From an uncultured Saprospiraceae bacterium (GTDB lineage Bacteria; Bacteroidota; Bacteroidia; Chitinophagales; Saprospiraceae), in contig CALIAU010000005.1 of assembly GCA_938045585.1 (NCBI GenBank), forward strand, positions 186,001-250,000: DNA of 64,000 nt. The letters run 5' to 3'. This document shows, in pieces, positions 54,078-62,490 of the stretch (position 1 is its first letter; the number at the start of each line of letters is the position of its first letter). A program made the translations under genes and the position numbers. Under the pieces are notes generated by a model. It saw nothing but the letters and a program-made list of their open reading frames with translations, was not told the origin of the DNA and made no database searches.

Positions 54078-55373
54078 TCACATTCTCCAATACTCAATCT
54101 CTTCATTTTGAGAAGGAATAGGATACATAGATTTGATATCAAATAAAATTGGGTTTTCCGACATCATAGCTTTAAAGTCTGATATGTTTAAAGCTTTGTA
54201 TTCATTGTGATTTACTGCGACAATTATTGCATCATACTTCCCTGAGGCTTGATCCACCATATCTATATTATACTCATGCTTCACCTCTGCATGGTCTGCA
54301 TGGGGGTCTACTACATCTACATGTATTCCATATTTCTGAATCGATTTTATAAGATCAGAAACTTTTGAGTTTCTTATGTCTGCAACATTTTCTTTGAACG
54401 TAATCCCTTTAACAAGAACTCTGGACTGCGAAGGGTTTTTCTTTGCTAATACAATTTTTTCTAACATCTTCTGCGCTATCCGTGAAGGCATGCTGTCATT
54501 TATATTTCTTCCACTTAAAATTACTTCTGGTGAATAGCCTAGTTTTTTTGCTTTGTACGTAAGATAATATGGATCTACTCCAATACAGTGTCCTCCTACA
54601 AGACCAGGAAAAAACTTTAAAAAGTTCCACTTAGTTCCAGCTGCATCTAACACCTCTTTCGTATCAATATCCATTTTATCAAAGATTACTGATAATTCAT
54701 TCATTAAAGCAATATTCAAATCTCGTTGTGTATTTTCAATTACCTTAGCTGCTTCCGCAACCTTAATGCTTGCTGCTTCATAAACACCTGCTTCAATAAT
54801 GGAATCATATAATTCAGCAATTACTTTTGAAGATTCTTTATCACAACCAGAAACTACTTTTACAATCTTTGTTAAAGTGTGATTTTTGTCACCTGGATTA
54901 ATTCTTTCTGGTGAGTATCCCACTTTAAAATCTACACCACATTTCAAACCGGATAATTCTTCTAAAATAGGAACACAATCTTCCTCTGTACAGCCTGGAT
55001 ATACAGTACTTTCATAAACCACATAATCTCCTTTCTTCAATATTTTACCAACAGTTCTTGAAGCACTTTGTACAGGTCTAAGGTTAGGTACTTTATATTG
55101 ATCAACTGGAGTAGGAACTGCAACAATATGAAAATGTGCATCCTTTAAATCCTCAGGATCAGCAGTAAATTTTATATCTGTGTCATTAAAAGCATTCGAT
55201 TCTAATTCCTTGGAAGGGTCAAGGGAATTTTTCATCATATTTACCCTTTCCTCATTGATATCGAAACCAATTACGCTATATTTTTTAGCAAATTCTAATG
55301 CAATAGGAAGACCTACATAACCCAGACCTATGAGTGAAATCTTCTTTTCTTTATTTTTAATTTCTTTTATCAT
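54078..55373 (-). CDS. tviB: UDP-HexNAc 6-dehydrogenase, TviB/WbpO-like
   Basis: A 431-residue nucleotide-sugar dehydrogenase making UDP-GlcNAcA or UDP-GalNAcA. ISLIGLGYVGLPIALEF is the NAD motif; VVYESTVYPGCTEEDCVPIL, VGYSPERINPGDKNHTLT, EAAKVIENTQRDLNIALMNE and the catalytic Cys in PGLVGGHCIGVDPYYLTY match TviB/WbpO more than WecC. With WbpP/TviC at 45977 it gives UDP-GalNAcA. ATG 55373 is preferred to 55424, which would overlap the regulator gene by 41 bases. Confidence 0.93.
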   Translation of the reverse strand: MIKEIKNKEKKISLIGLGYVGLPIALEFAKKYSVIGFDINEERVNMMKNSLDPSKELESNAFNDTDIKFTADPEDLKDAHFHIVAVPTPVDQYKVPNLRPVQSASRTVGKILKKGDYVVYESTVYPGCTEEDCVPILEELSGLKCGVDFKVGYSPERINPGDKNHTLTKIVKVVSGCDKESSKVIAELYDSIIEAGVYEAASIKVAEAAKVIENTQRDLNIALMNELSVIFDKMDIDTKEVLDAAGTKWNFLKFFPGLVGGHCIGVDPYYLTYKAKKLGYSPEVILSGRNINDSMPSRIAQKMLEKIVLAKKNPSQSRVLVKGITFKENVADIRNSKVSDLIKSIQKYGIHVDVVDPHADHAEVKHEYNIDMVDQASGKYDAIIVAVNHNEYKALNISDFKAMMSENPILFDIKSMYPIPSQNEEIEYWRM

Positions 55374-55383
55374 GCTTGGTGAT

Positions 55384-55920
55384 CTACTTATCCTTTTGCC
55401 AAAGCAAAAGGATATAATTTTCATTCAATTCTTTTTTATAGGCGATCCATTCCTTTGAAGAAAAGGACATATATCGAATCTTTTTATTTATGAGTTTTTC
55501 GGATTTTTCTATCAGGTTAACCAAATAACTTTTATCCACTTCTCCAATTATGAGCAGGTCAATTATTGGACTGTCTATTCCTTTGGCAAATTCTCCTGTT
55601 AAAAATACCTTTTCCACATCTCCTAAGCGTTCAACAATATTTTCGATAATAGTGTCGATCCCTACATATTTCAATAAAAGGTTGTGAATTTCCTGAAAGA
55701 GTGGATGTTTTTTGTTGGCTTGAAAATACTTTTTGTTTCCCTTTTGAGAGCTAGTAAGCATACCAGCTTCTGAAAATCTATTTAATTCAACCCTTATAGC
55801 ATTTGAAGACTCTCCAAATTCGCTTTCCAAGCCTCTCAAATAGCCTTGTGTATTACTATTCAGAAAGAATTTAAGCAAAAGCTTGATTCTCGTTTTCGAT
55901 GATATTAATGTTTCGATCAT
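55384..55920 (-). CDS. Winged-helix regulator fused to degenerate nucleotidyltransferase fold
   Basis: A 178-residue protein. Residues about 1-70 form an ArsR/MarR-like winged helix (SSKTRIKLLLKFFLN, ESSNAIRVELNRFSEAGML with the wing GNKKYFQAN). Residues about 95-170 resemble a minimal nucleotidyltransferase: VFLTGEFAKGIDSPIIDLLIIG corresponds to GSx-x-G-x(n)-DxD, but the first Asp of the pair is Ile, so catalysis is doubtful. Similar proteins accompany capsule loci in Bacteroidota, as I recall. Its promoter lies inside a perfect palindrome overlapping its own start, indicating autoregulation, and it is the best candidate for a dedicated regulator of the locus. Confidence 0.85.
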   Translation of the reverse strand: MIETLISSKTRIKLLLKFFLNSNTQGYLRGLESEFGESSNAIRVELNRFSEAGMLTSSQKGNKKYFQANKKHPLFQEIHNLLLKYVGIDTIIENIVERLGDVEKVFLTGEFAKGIDSPIIDLLIIGEVDKSYLVNLIEKSEKLINKKIRYMSFSSKEWIAYKKELNENYILLLWQKDK

Positions 55921-55961
55921 TATTGAGTAACAAAATTACTCAATAATGATTAAATAAGCAA
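55916..55961 (-). promoter_or_regulatory. Palindromic operator with embedded promoter over the regulator start
   Basis: Two perfect 15-bp arms, ATCATTATTGAGTAA and TTACTCAATAATGAT, surround a 5-base centre at 55916-55950. The minus-strand -7 box TAATTTTG (55931-55938) fits TAnnTTTG and occupies the centre; a -33-like TTG lies at 55959-55961, exactly 20 bases upstream. The regulator ATG (55920) is in the distal arm, so the transcript would be almost leaderless. Binding of the regulator dimer here would block its own promoter; alternatively the RNA hairpin hides the start codon. Confidence 0.75.
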
Positions 55962-55965
55962 TAAA

Positions 55966-58734
55966 TTAGTCAATTCTTTGCACAAGAAGGAGTAAGGAAA
56001 GTATAGCTGTTACCTGTGCTATGGAGTCTGAAAAGACCTGACCCCAATCCGTGCCTTCACCGTCTTCTATTCCTGCCTGTTCTATTTCTTTCTCTGAACC
56101 TACACGCACCAATGATCCTGGTTTTACCTCTGGATATCTATGCCAGAATAGAAATCGTTTTGCTCTTTCTATTCGGCCATTTGCATATTTTACTGATACC
56201 ATACTTTTCTTCCCGTTTTTCCCAATTCCTCCTCCATATTTTTCTATATAGTATTTTGCATTTTTACCTGGCTCATAGGGAGCTGTTATTTTATTTTGAT
56301 ACAATGTGTCCCTCGAAGTATATCTACTGGCATCATTATTATACAATTCATGAAACTTTAGCTCTCCTTCTAAAGACACGAGAATCTTTTGTTTGGGAAT
56401 TGAAATGGCATCTGATCTACTTAGAATAATATTATTTACGGAAGATTGATCTCGCAGTCCATCTTCTAAATCAAACACAATAAAACCTGTATTATCCTTA
56501 TATCTAAAAAGTGTTGCCCCAGCAGGAAATGCTTCTTCAGTAAGTCCACCAGCTCTTTCAATAAGACTACTTACTTTTTCGTTTTCATCGATTAATGCAT
56601 ACGTTCCAGGCCATTTCACTTCTCCACTTAGTGTCACCATGCGCTGCTCTTCAAATTCAGGTGCTCTTCTTACAAAAATCTTGTCAAATGGTTGGATTTC
56701 ATAATCTCCTCCTATTACGTTGTTATCTTCATCAATTTCAAGATTAGCAGCAAGAACTGATGTTTTATTGTCATCTTCAATTTTGAGCCTAAATACATCT
56801 ACTCGTTTTTTAGATGCATTGAATTTAAGACCTCCTGCAAGTGTAATCACATCTTTTATTGTCAAAGATTCATCATAAACAAATTCTCCCTCTTTTCTAA
56901 CAGCACCCCCGATTGTTATAGTTTTGTTTTCAATGAATTCAAGCTTAGAATAGAAGCGAATTTTATCTGAAGGATATAACTCTGTGTTAGAGACAACATT
57001 AGGGTCTGTTAGATCAACTCTTAGGTATTCTTCTTGATTTGGTTTATCCAAGTTTTTCCTACGGATGTATGCAAAATCAGTAGCATCTGTTTTTAGTCCT
57101 CCGGCCAAGAATATAGCGTCAGACAATTTCAGTGCTTTGCTGTTGTCAAAATTGAATTCGCCTGGAGCTCTAACCGCGCCATCCACGCTAAAAACAGCTG
57201 TATCTACATATCTACTTTTCGGATAAATAACTATCTGATCTTTATTTTGAAGTAAGATATTGTCAGCACTATTTGTATTGTTAACGGCATTGTCAAGATT
57301 TATAGGAATATAACTAATTGATTTCCCATCACTTTGAAGTCTTCTTACATATACCAGTTCAGTAAGAGCATTATCACCTAAGTTAACACGCTTAATAACT
57401 TCTGCAACTCTTGTATTCTGTTCTATTGCTAACTTTCCAGGTAAGTCAACTGCACCAGATACACGTACAAAATTTTTATATTCCTCAGGGATTGTATTTA
57501 CAATTACTACATCTCCATTCTTTAAGATAAAGTCGTCGTTTAGATTTATAAGTTGATTAAAATTTACATCAAGAATTTTTTCAACATTATTTTCATAACG
57601 TTTTATTTGAATGTTTTGCAAAGTTGCATTTGCCTTAAAGCCACCACAATATTCAATTAGAGATACTAAATTTTCGTTTTGTAAAAGTTCATACTTAAAC
57701 GGTCTTATAACTGCACCTTGTATCCCCACAACCTTTTCTGCGAACGGGATATGAATGATATCATTTTCTTCCAAATATAGATCTTGTCCATAAGTAGGAT
57801 TACTCATAAACTTATAGATATCAATAGTTTTAGCCTCTTGACCTGCTCTAAAGAGTTGGATCTTTCTCACTGTACCTACATTATTTGGTCCTCCTGCAGC
57901 TACCAATGCATTAAAAGCAGTATTTATTGCAGGAATATTAAAAGAACCATAATTGAATGCTTCTCCTAGAATGTTTACATTGATTGTTCTTGCAAAGTTT
58001 AAGGTAACTTGAAATTCTTGAGGTCGGAATCTATAAAAGCCACCAAATCTATCTTCTAATAAATCGCGTGCTTTATCAAAACGCAGACCCTTCAAATAAA
58101 TTCTAGGCATGCCTTCGGGTTTTATATACCCATCATTATTTATTTCAAAGATTAAGTTTTCTTCAGAGTAACCCCAAATGGCTACAGCTAATCTATCTCC
58201 TACTCCTAAGATATAGGTATCTGGAGGCTTTACATCCTCAGATTGTCTATACAGTTTGATACTTTGGGTTCTAAAGATTTCTTGTCCATAAACTTTTGCA
58301 GCAGGTAATAATTTGTCTTGCGAATCGATTAATTCTTCTGAAACCGCTTCTTCTAATGTTGCTCCTTCATCGATAGCCTCCGAAATTTCTTCACTGTTTC
58401 TAGCGAGTTCTTTAGCTTGATCATCTGTGATATCTTTTAAATCCACCTCTGCAGGTTTTGTATTACCACCTCCTCCTGACAGCTTTTCTGCTTCTAATTC
58501 CGCAATAACCTCTTTTAATTCTTTCTCAACTTTAAATATTGCAGCTGGGTCATTTACATCAATATTATCGAGATTTATACCTCTTTGTTCTAATCGTGCA
58601 CGCACTTCTTCATCACCTAAGCCTCGTCTTTCTAACTCTTGTCGTGCTCTATCTTCCGGAGATTGGGCATACGAAATCTGCACCGTGCTACAAAGTACGG
58701 TTAACATAAGGCAAAGTCTCACAAAAAGATTCAT
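55966..58734 (-). CDS. wza: Wza-like polysaccharide exporter with multiple SLBB domains
   Basis: A 922-residue outer-membrane-associated export protein. Signal peptide at residues 1-23 (LCLMLTVLCSTVQISYAQ); a charged, helical region about 25-150; poly-export domain about 172-250 (YILGVGDRLAVAIWGYSE, NDGYIKPEGMPRIYLKG); then about six SLBB/grasp modules (GAVIRPFKYEL, SGAVDLPGKLAI, DGAVRAPGEFNF, GGAVRKEGEFVY, SGEVKWPGTYAL, EGELKFHEL), and a hydrophobic C-terminal helix (VTAILSLLLLVQ). This large multi-SLBB form is common in Bacteroidota; Proteobacterial Wza is about 380 residues. It should make the periplasm-spanning exit channel. A promoter box precedes it. Confidence 0.95.
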   Translation of the reverse strand: MNLFVRLCLMLTVLCSTVQISYAQSPEDRARQELERRGLGDEEVRARLEQRGINLDNIDVNDPAAIFKVEKELKEVIAELEAEKLSGGGGNTKPAEVDLKDITDDQAKELARNSEEISEAIDEGATLEEAVSEELIDSQDKLLPAAKVYGQEIFRTQSIKLYRQSEDVKPPDTYILGVGDRLAVAIWGYSEENLIFEINNDGYIKPEGMPRIYLKGLRFDKARDLLEDRFGGFYRFRPQEFQVTLNFARTINVNILGEAFNYGSFNIPAINTAFNALVAAGGPNNVGTVRKIQLFRAGQEAKTIDIYKFMSNPTYGQDLYLEENDIIHIPFAEKVVGIQGAVIRPFKYELLQNENLVSLIEYCGGFKANATLQNIQIKRYENNVEKILDVNFNQLINLNDDFILKNGDVVIVNTIPEEYKNFVRVSGAVDLPGKLAIEQNTRVAEVIKRVNLGDNALTELVYVRRLQSDGKSISYIPINLDNAVNNTNSADNILLQNKDQIVIYPKSRYVDTAVFSVDGAVRAPGEFNFDNSKALKLSDAIFLAGGLKTDATDFAYIRRKNLDKPNQEEYLRVDLTDPNVVSNTELYPSDKIRFYSKLEFIENKTITIGGAVRKEGEFVYDESLTIKDVITLAGGLKFNASKKRVDVFRLKIEDDNKTSVLAANLEIDEDNNVIGGDYEIQPFDKIFVRRAPEFEEQRMVTLSGEVKWPGTYALIDENEKVSSLIERAGGLTEEAFPAGATLFRYKDNTGFIVFDLEDGLRDQSSVNNIILSRSDAISIPKQKILVSLEGELKFHELYNNDASRYTSRDTLYQNKITAPYEPGKNAKYYIEKYGGGIGKNGKKSMVSVKYANGRIERAKRFLFWHRYPEVKPGSLVRVGSEKEIEQAGIEDGEGTDWGQVFSDSIAQVTAILSLLLLVQRID

Positions 58735-58798
58735 TCTAATTTATTCTAAACAGTCATTAAAAAGCAGGGAATGCCCCTATTAATACGTAATAAAGCCG

Positions 58799-58806
58799 CA
58801 AAAGTA
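58799..58806 (-). promoter_or_regulatory. Bacteroidota -7 promoter box upstream of wza-like gene
   Basis: TACTTTTG on the minus strand fits TAnnTTTG, about 65 bases before the exporter ATG. A TTTG lies 13 bases further upstream, closer than the usual 19-21 for a -33 box, so only the -7 element is strong. It is a good candidate for the start of the polysaccharide operon, separating it from metH. Confidence 0.45.
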
Positions 58807-58827
58807 TCTCTTTTTTTAACAAATCTT

Positions 58828-61800
58828 CTATATGTCCATGAGCGGATTCAATAATCTTACCTCAAAATCCGTACCCTTTCTGGTCAAATAGTCCATCTTT
58901 TGGTCTTCTGCAATGCGATTTATCCCAAAATATCTACTATCTGGGTGGCTAAAGTACCATCCAGAGACTGCAGCAGCAGGGTACATAGCAAAGGATTCAG
59001 TCAGTTTTATCCCAGTATTCCTTTCTACATCTAAAAGAGCAAATAACTTAGCTTTTTCAGAATGCTCTGGGCAGGCTGGATAGCCGGGTGCTGGTCTTAT
59101 TCCTTGATATTTTTCCTTAATTAGCTCATCATTTGACAAAGATTCCTGATTTGAATAGGACCAAATTTCTGTTCTCATCTTCTTGTGCATCAGTTCTGCA
59201 AATGCCTCTGCTAATCGATCAGCTAGGGATTTAAGCATAATAGCTGAGTAGTCATCATTATTATCTTCGAAATGTTTCACCCATTTTTCAATGCCAATTC
59301 CTGTAGTCACTGCAAACATTCCTAAATAATCTTCCTTTTGTGTTTCCTTCGGTGCTATAAAATCGGTTAAACTGTAATAAGGTAAGTTTGCTGCTTTCTT
59401 AGTTTGTTGACGCAGGTTGCAGAGGGTATTTAAAACCTGTGATGGGTTTTCTGGATTGTATACTTCTATATCATCGTCAGATACAGCATTGGCAGGGAAA
59501 AGACCTATTACTGCTTTCGCAGTAAGCCACTTTTCATCTATTATTCTGCGCAACATACTATTCGCCTCATTAAATAACTTCTTAGCCTCTGCACCAACAA
59601 CTTTATTTTCAAATATCTGTGGATATTTTCCTTTTAACTGCCAACTAGAAAAGAATGGCGTCCAGTCAATAAAGTCGGAAATTTCTTCTAGTGAATAGTC
59701 ATTGAACACCTGTACACCAAGTTGTTTTGGCTTAGGCGGTGTATAACTGGACCAATCTGCTTTAAATTTATTTTCTCTAGCATGAGCTAAGCTTGCGTAC
59801 TCCTTTGATTTAGTATTCGCTAGTCTCCTCTCTCTTGTTACTTTATAGTCTTCTTTGGTAGAAATTATAAAATCATTTTTTGCTTCGCTTAACAGCGTAC
59901 TGGCCACTGCTACGCTTTTTGATGCATCTAAGACATGTACAACAGGCCCCATATACATTGGATCAATCTTTAATGCTGTATGTATTTTAGAAGTTGTTGC
60001 ACCTCCAATTAATAATGGAATTTTAAACCCAAGCCTTTCCATTTCTTCTGCAACGTGTACCATCTCATCAAGGGAAGGCGTAATCAAACCACTCAAGCCA
60101 ATGATATCCACCTTATGTTTTTTTGCCTCTTCTAAAATTTTATTTGCAGGGACCATTACACCTAAATCAATAATCTCATAGTTGTTGCAAGAAAGTACTA
60201 CCCCAACTATGTTCTTTCCAATATCATGTACATCTCCTTTTACGGTAGCAAGTAGAATCTTTCCTTTTGCACTGGTATCATTTGATTTTTTCTTTTCTTC
60301 TTCGATGAAAGGAGTTAGATGTCCAACTGCCTGTTTCATCACACGTGCTGACTTAACGACTTGTGGCAGAAACATTTTTCCTTCCCCAAACAATTCACCA
60401 ACAACATTCATCCCATCCATAAGAGGTCCTTCAATTACAGAAATTGCATTAGGGGATTTCTGACGTACTTCTTCCGTATCTTCAATTATAAACTCAGTAA
60501 TTCCTTTTACTAAGGAATGAGACAATCTTTCTTCGACAGAGGCTTCTCGCCATTTAAGATCTTTAACTAATTTCTTTCCTCCTCCTTTTACTCGTTCGGC
60601 ATATTCAGTTAAGGCCTCCGTCGCATTTTCATTTCTATTAAACAAAACATCTTCGACTAAGGTAAGTAGCTCTTTTGGAATGTCCTCATAAATTTCCATC
60701 ATCCCTGCATTCACAATTCCCATATCCATACCTGCTTTAATGGCATGATATAAAAATGCAGAATGCATAGCTTCTCGTACGTGATTATTTCCTCTAAATG
60801 AAAACGAGATATTACTTACCCCACCACTTACTTTTGCTCCTGGACATAATTCCTTAATTTGCCTTGTTGCTTCAATAAAGTTTATAGCATACTCATTATG
60901 CTCTTCTATTCCTGTTGCAACAGCGAAAATATTTGGATCAAATATGATATCATAGGGTTTAAAACCTACTTCATCCACTAAAATACCATATGCCCTTTTG
61001 CAAATTTCAACCTTTCTTTCTATTGTATCTGCCTGACCCTCTTCGTCAAATGCCATAACAATCGCAGCTGCACCATATCGCTTCACTAATTTTGCTTGCT
61101 CTTTAAAGGTTTCTACTCCTTCTTTCATAGAAATAGAGTTTACTATACACTTCCCTTGCACACATTTCAGTCCCGCCTCAATTACTTCCCATTTAGAAGA
61201 GTCAATCATTATAGGAAGCTTGGCAGCATCTGGTTCAGACATAAGTAAATTTAGAAACTCCACCATCTCTTTTTTAGAATCGAGTAGTCCTTCATCCATA
61301 TTTACATCCAGTACTTGGGCCCCACCCTCTACTTGTTGTTCTGCAACTGATAATGCTTCCTGATACTTTCCTTCTTTAATTAGTCGAGCAAACTTTCTAG
61401 ATCCAGTAACATTTGTTCGTTCACCTACATTTATAAAGTTCAGATTACTTCTGGCTATTAAAGGCTCTAGTCCACTATAGGTAGAAAGTTTACTTTGTTC
61501 GGGAATAGGACGCACTGGAATGCCCACCGCTGCCTTTGCCATCTCACGTATATGGTCAGGCGTAGTACCACAGCAACCACCTACAATATTGACAAACCCA
61601 CTTGACATAAAGTCCTTCAAATACTGCTGCATTTCCTCTGGAGACTGATCATATTCTCCTAACTCATTTGGTAAGCCTGCATTAGGATATGCACTGACAT
61701 TGCACTCTGCGATATTTGACATCGCTTGAATATAGGGTCTTAATTCCTGCGCACCTAAGGCACAGTTTAAACCGACACTAAACAAATCTATATGGCTAAC

Positions 61801-62490
61801 AGATATCCAAAATGCTTCGACTGTTTGCCCTGAAAGCGTTCTACCACTTGCATCCGTAATAGTTCCTGAGACCATTATTGGAAGCTTGGTGTTTTTCTCT
61901 TCAAAAAGTTTATCTATTGCAAATAGCGCTGCCTTACAATTCAATGTATCAAACACTGTTTCTACCAAAAAAATATCCACTCCTCCTTCAAATAAACCCT
62001 TGGCTTGCTCGTAGTAGTTATCTACAAGTTCATCAAAGGTAACTGCTCTATACGCTGGATTATTTACATCAGGAGACATCGATGCAGTCTTGTTCGTTGG
62101 ACCAAATGCTCCCGCTACAAATCTGGGTTTAGAAGGATCTTTCGCTGTGTATTCTTCAGCAGCTGCTTTTGCTATTTTCGCCGATTCAAAATTAATTTCA
62201 TAAGCAAATGCTTCCATGTCATAATCAGCTTGTGCTATCCTTGTACCACTGAAGGTATTCGTTTCTATTATATCAGATCCTGCTTCTAAATATTCTTTAT
62301 GAATTGCAGATATTACTTCTGGTTTTGTGATAGAGAGAATGTCATTATTTCCTTTGATATCCATATGATAGTTCAGAAAGCGATTGCCTCTAAAGTCGTC
62401 TTCGCTTAACTTGTACCTTTGAATCATAGTACCCATAGCCCCATCCATAACTAAGATGCGCTCCTTTGCTATTTCTTTTAACCTTTTCAA
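58828..62490 (-). CDS. metH: Cobalamin-dependent methionine synthase
   Basis: A complete 1220-residue MetH. The homocysteine domain (about 1-330) has [16 protein letters not shown] and the zinc ligands in [14 protein letters not shown] near 305; the folate domain (about 350-620) has [18 protein letters not shown]; the cobalamin domain (about 650-890) has the base-off motif [14 protein letters not shown] near 754 and [14 protein letters not shown]; the reactivation domain (about 900-1220) has [15 protein letters not shown]. It methylates homocysteine using methyltetrahydrofolate and is a housekeeping flank. The start is TTG immediately after, and in frame with, the TAA of the preceding gene; the first ATG (62448) would remove part of the conserved first strand. 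Confidence 0.96.
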   Translation of the reverse strand: MKRLKEIAKERILVMDGAMGTMIQRYKLSEDDFRGNRFLNYHMDIKGNNDILSITKPEVISAIHKEYLEAGSDIIETNTFSGTRIAQADYDMEAFAYEINFESAKIAKAAAEEYTAKDPSKPRFVAGAFGPTNKTASMSPDVNNPAYRAVTFDELVDNYYEQAKGLFEGGVDIFLVETVFDTLNCKAALFAIDKLFEEKNTKLPIMVSGTITDASGRTLSGQTVEAFWISVSHIDLFSVGLNCALGAQELRPYIQAMSNIAECNVSAYPNAGLPNELGEYDQSPEEMQQYLKDFMSSGFVNIVGGCCGTTPDHIREMAKAAVGIPVRPIPEQSKLSTYSGLEPLIARSNLNFINVGERTNVTGSRKFARLIKEGKYQEALSVAEQQVEGGAQVLDVNMDEGLLDSKKEMVEFLNLLMSEPDAAKLPIMIDSSKWEVIEAGLKCVQGKCIVNSISMKEGVETFKEQAKLVKRYGAAAIVMAFDEEGQADTIERKVEICKRAYGILVDEVGFKPYDIIFDPNIFAVATGIEEHNEYAINFIEATRQIKELCPGAKVSGGVSNISFSFRGNNHVREAMHSAFLYHAIKAGMDMGIVNAGMMEIYEDIPKELLTLVEDVLFNRNENATEALTEYAERVKGGGKKLVKDLKWREASVEERLSHSLVKGITEFIIEDTEEVRQKSPNAISVIEGPLMDGMNVVGELFGEGKMFLPQVVKSARVMKQAVGHLTPFIEEEKKKSNDTSAKGKILLATVKGDVHDIGKNIVGVVLSCNNYEIIDLGVMVPANKILEEAKKHKVDIIGLSGLITPSLDEMVHVAEEMERLGFKIPLLIGGATTSKIHTALKIDPMYMGPVVHVLDASKSVAVASTLLSEAKNDFIISTKEDYKVTRERRLANTKSKEYASLAHARENKFKADWSSYTPPKPKQLGVQVFNDYSLEEISDFIDWTPFFSSWQLKGKYPQIFENKVVGAEAKKLFNEANSMLRRIIDEKWLTAKAVIGLFPANAVSDDDIEVYNPENPSQVLNTLCNLRQQTKKAANLPYYSLTDFIAPKETQKEDYLGMFAVTTGIGIEKWVKHFEDNNDDYSAIMLKSLADRLAEAFAELMHKKMRTEIWSYSNQESLSNDELIKEKYQGIRPAPGYPACPEHSEKAKLFALLDVERNTGIKLTESFAMYPAAAVSGWYFSHPDSRYFGINRIAEDQKMDYLTRKGTDFEVRLLNPLMDI

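Noticed and set aside
58755-58785. Weak hairpin AGGG-GCATT-CCCT followed by five T between metH and the exporter gene
   Set aside because: Only a 4-bp stem with a small GC content; too weak to call a terminator for metH.
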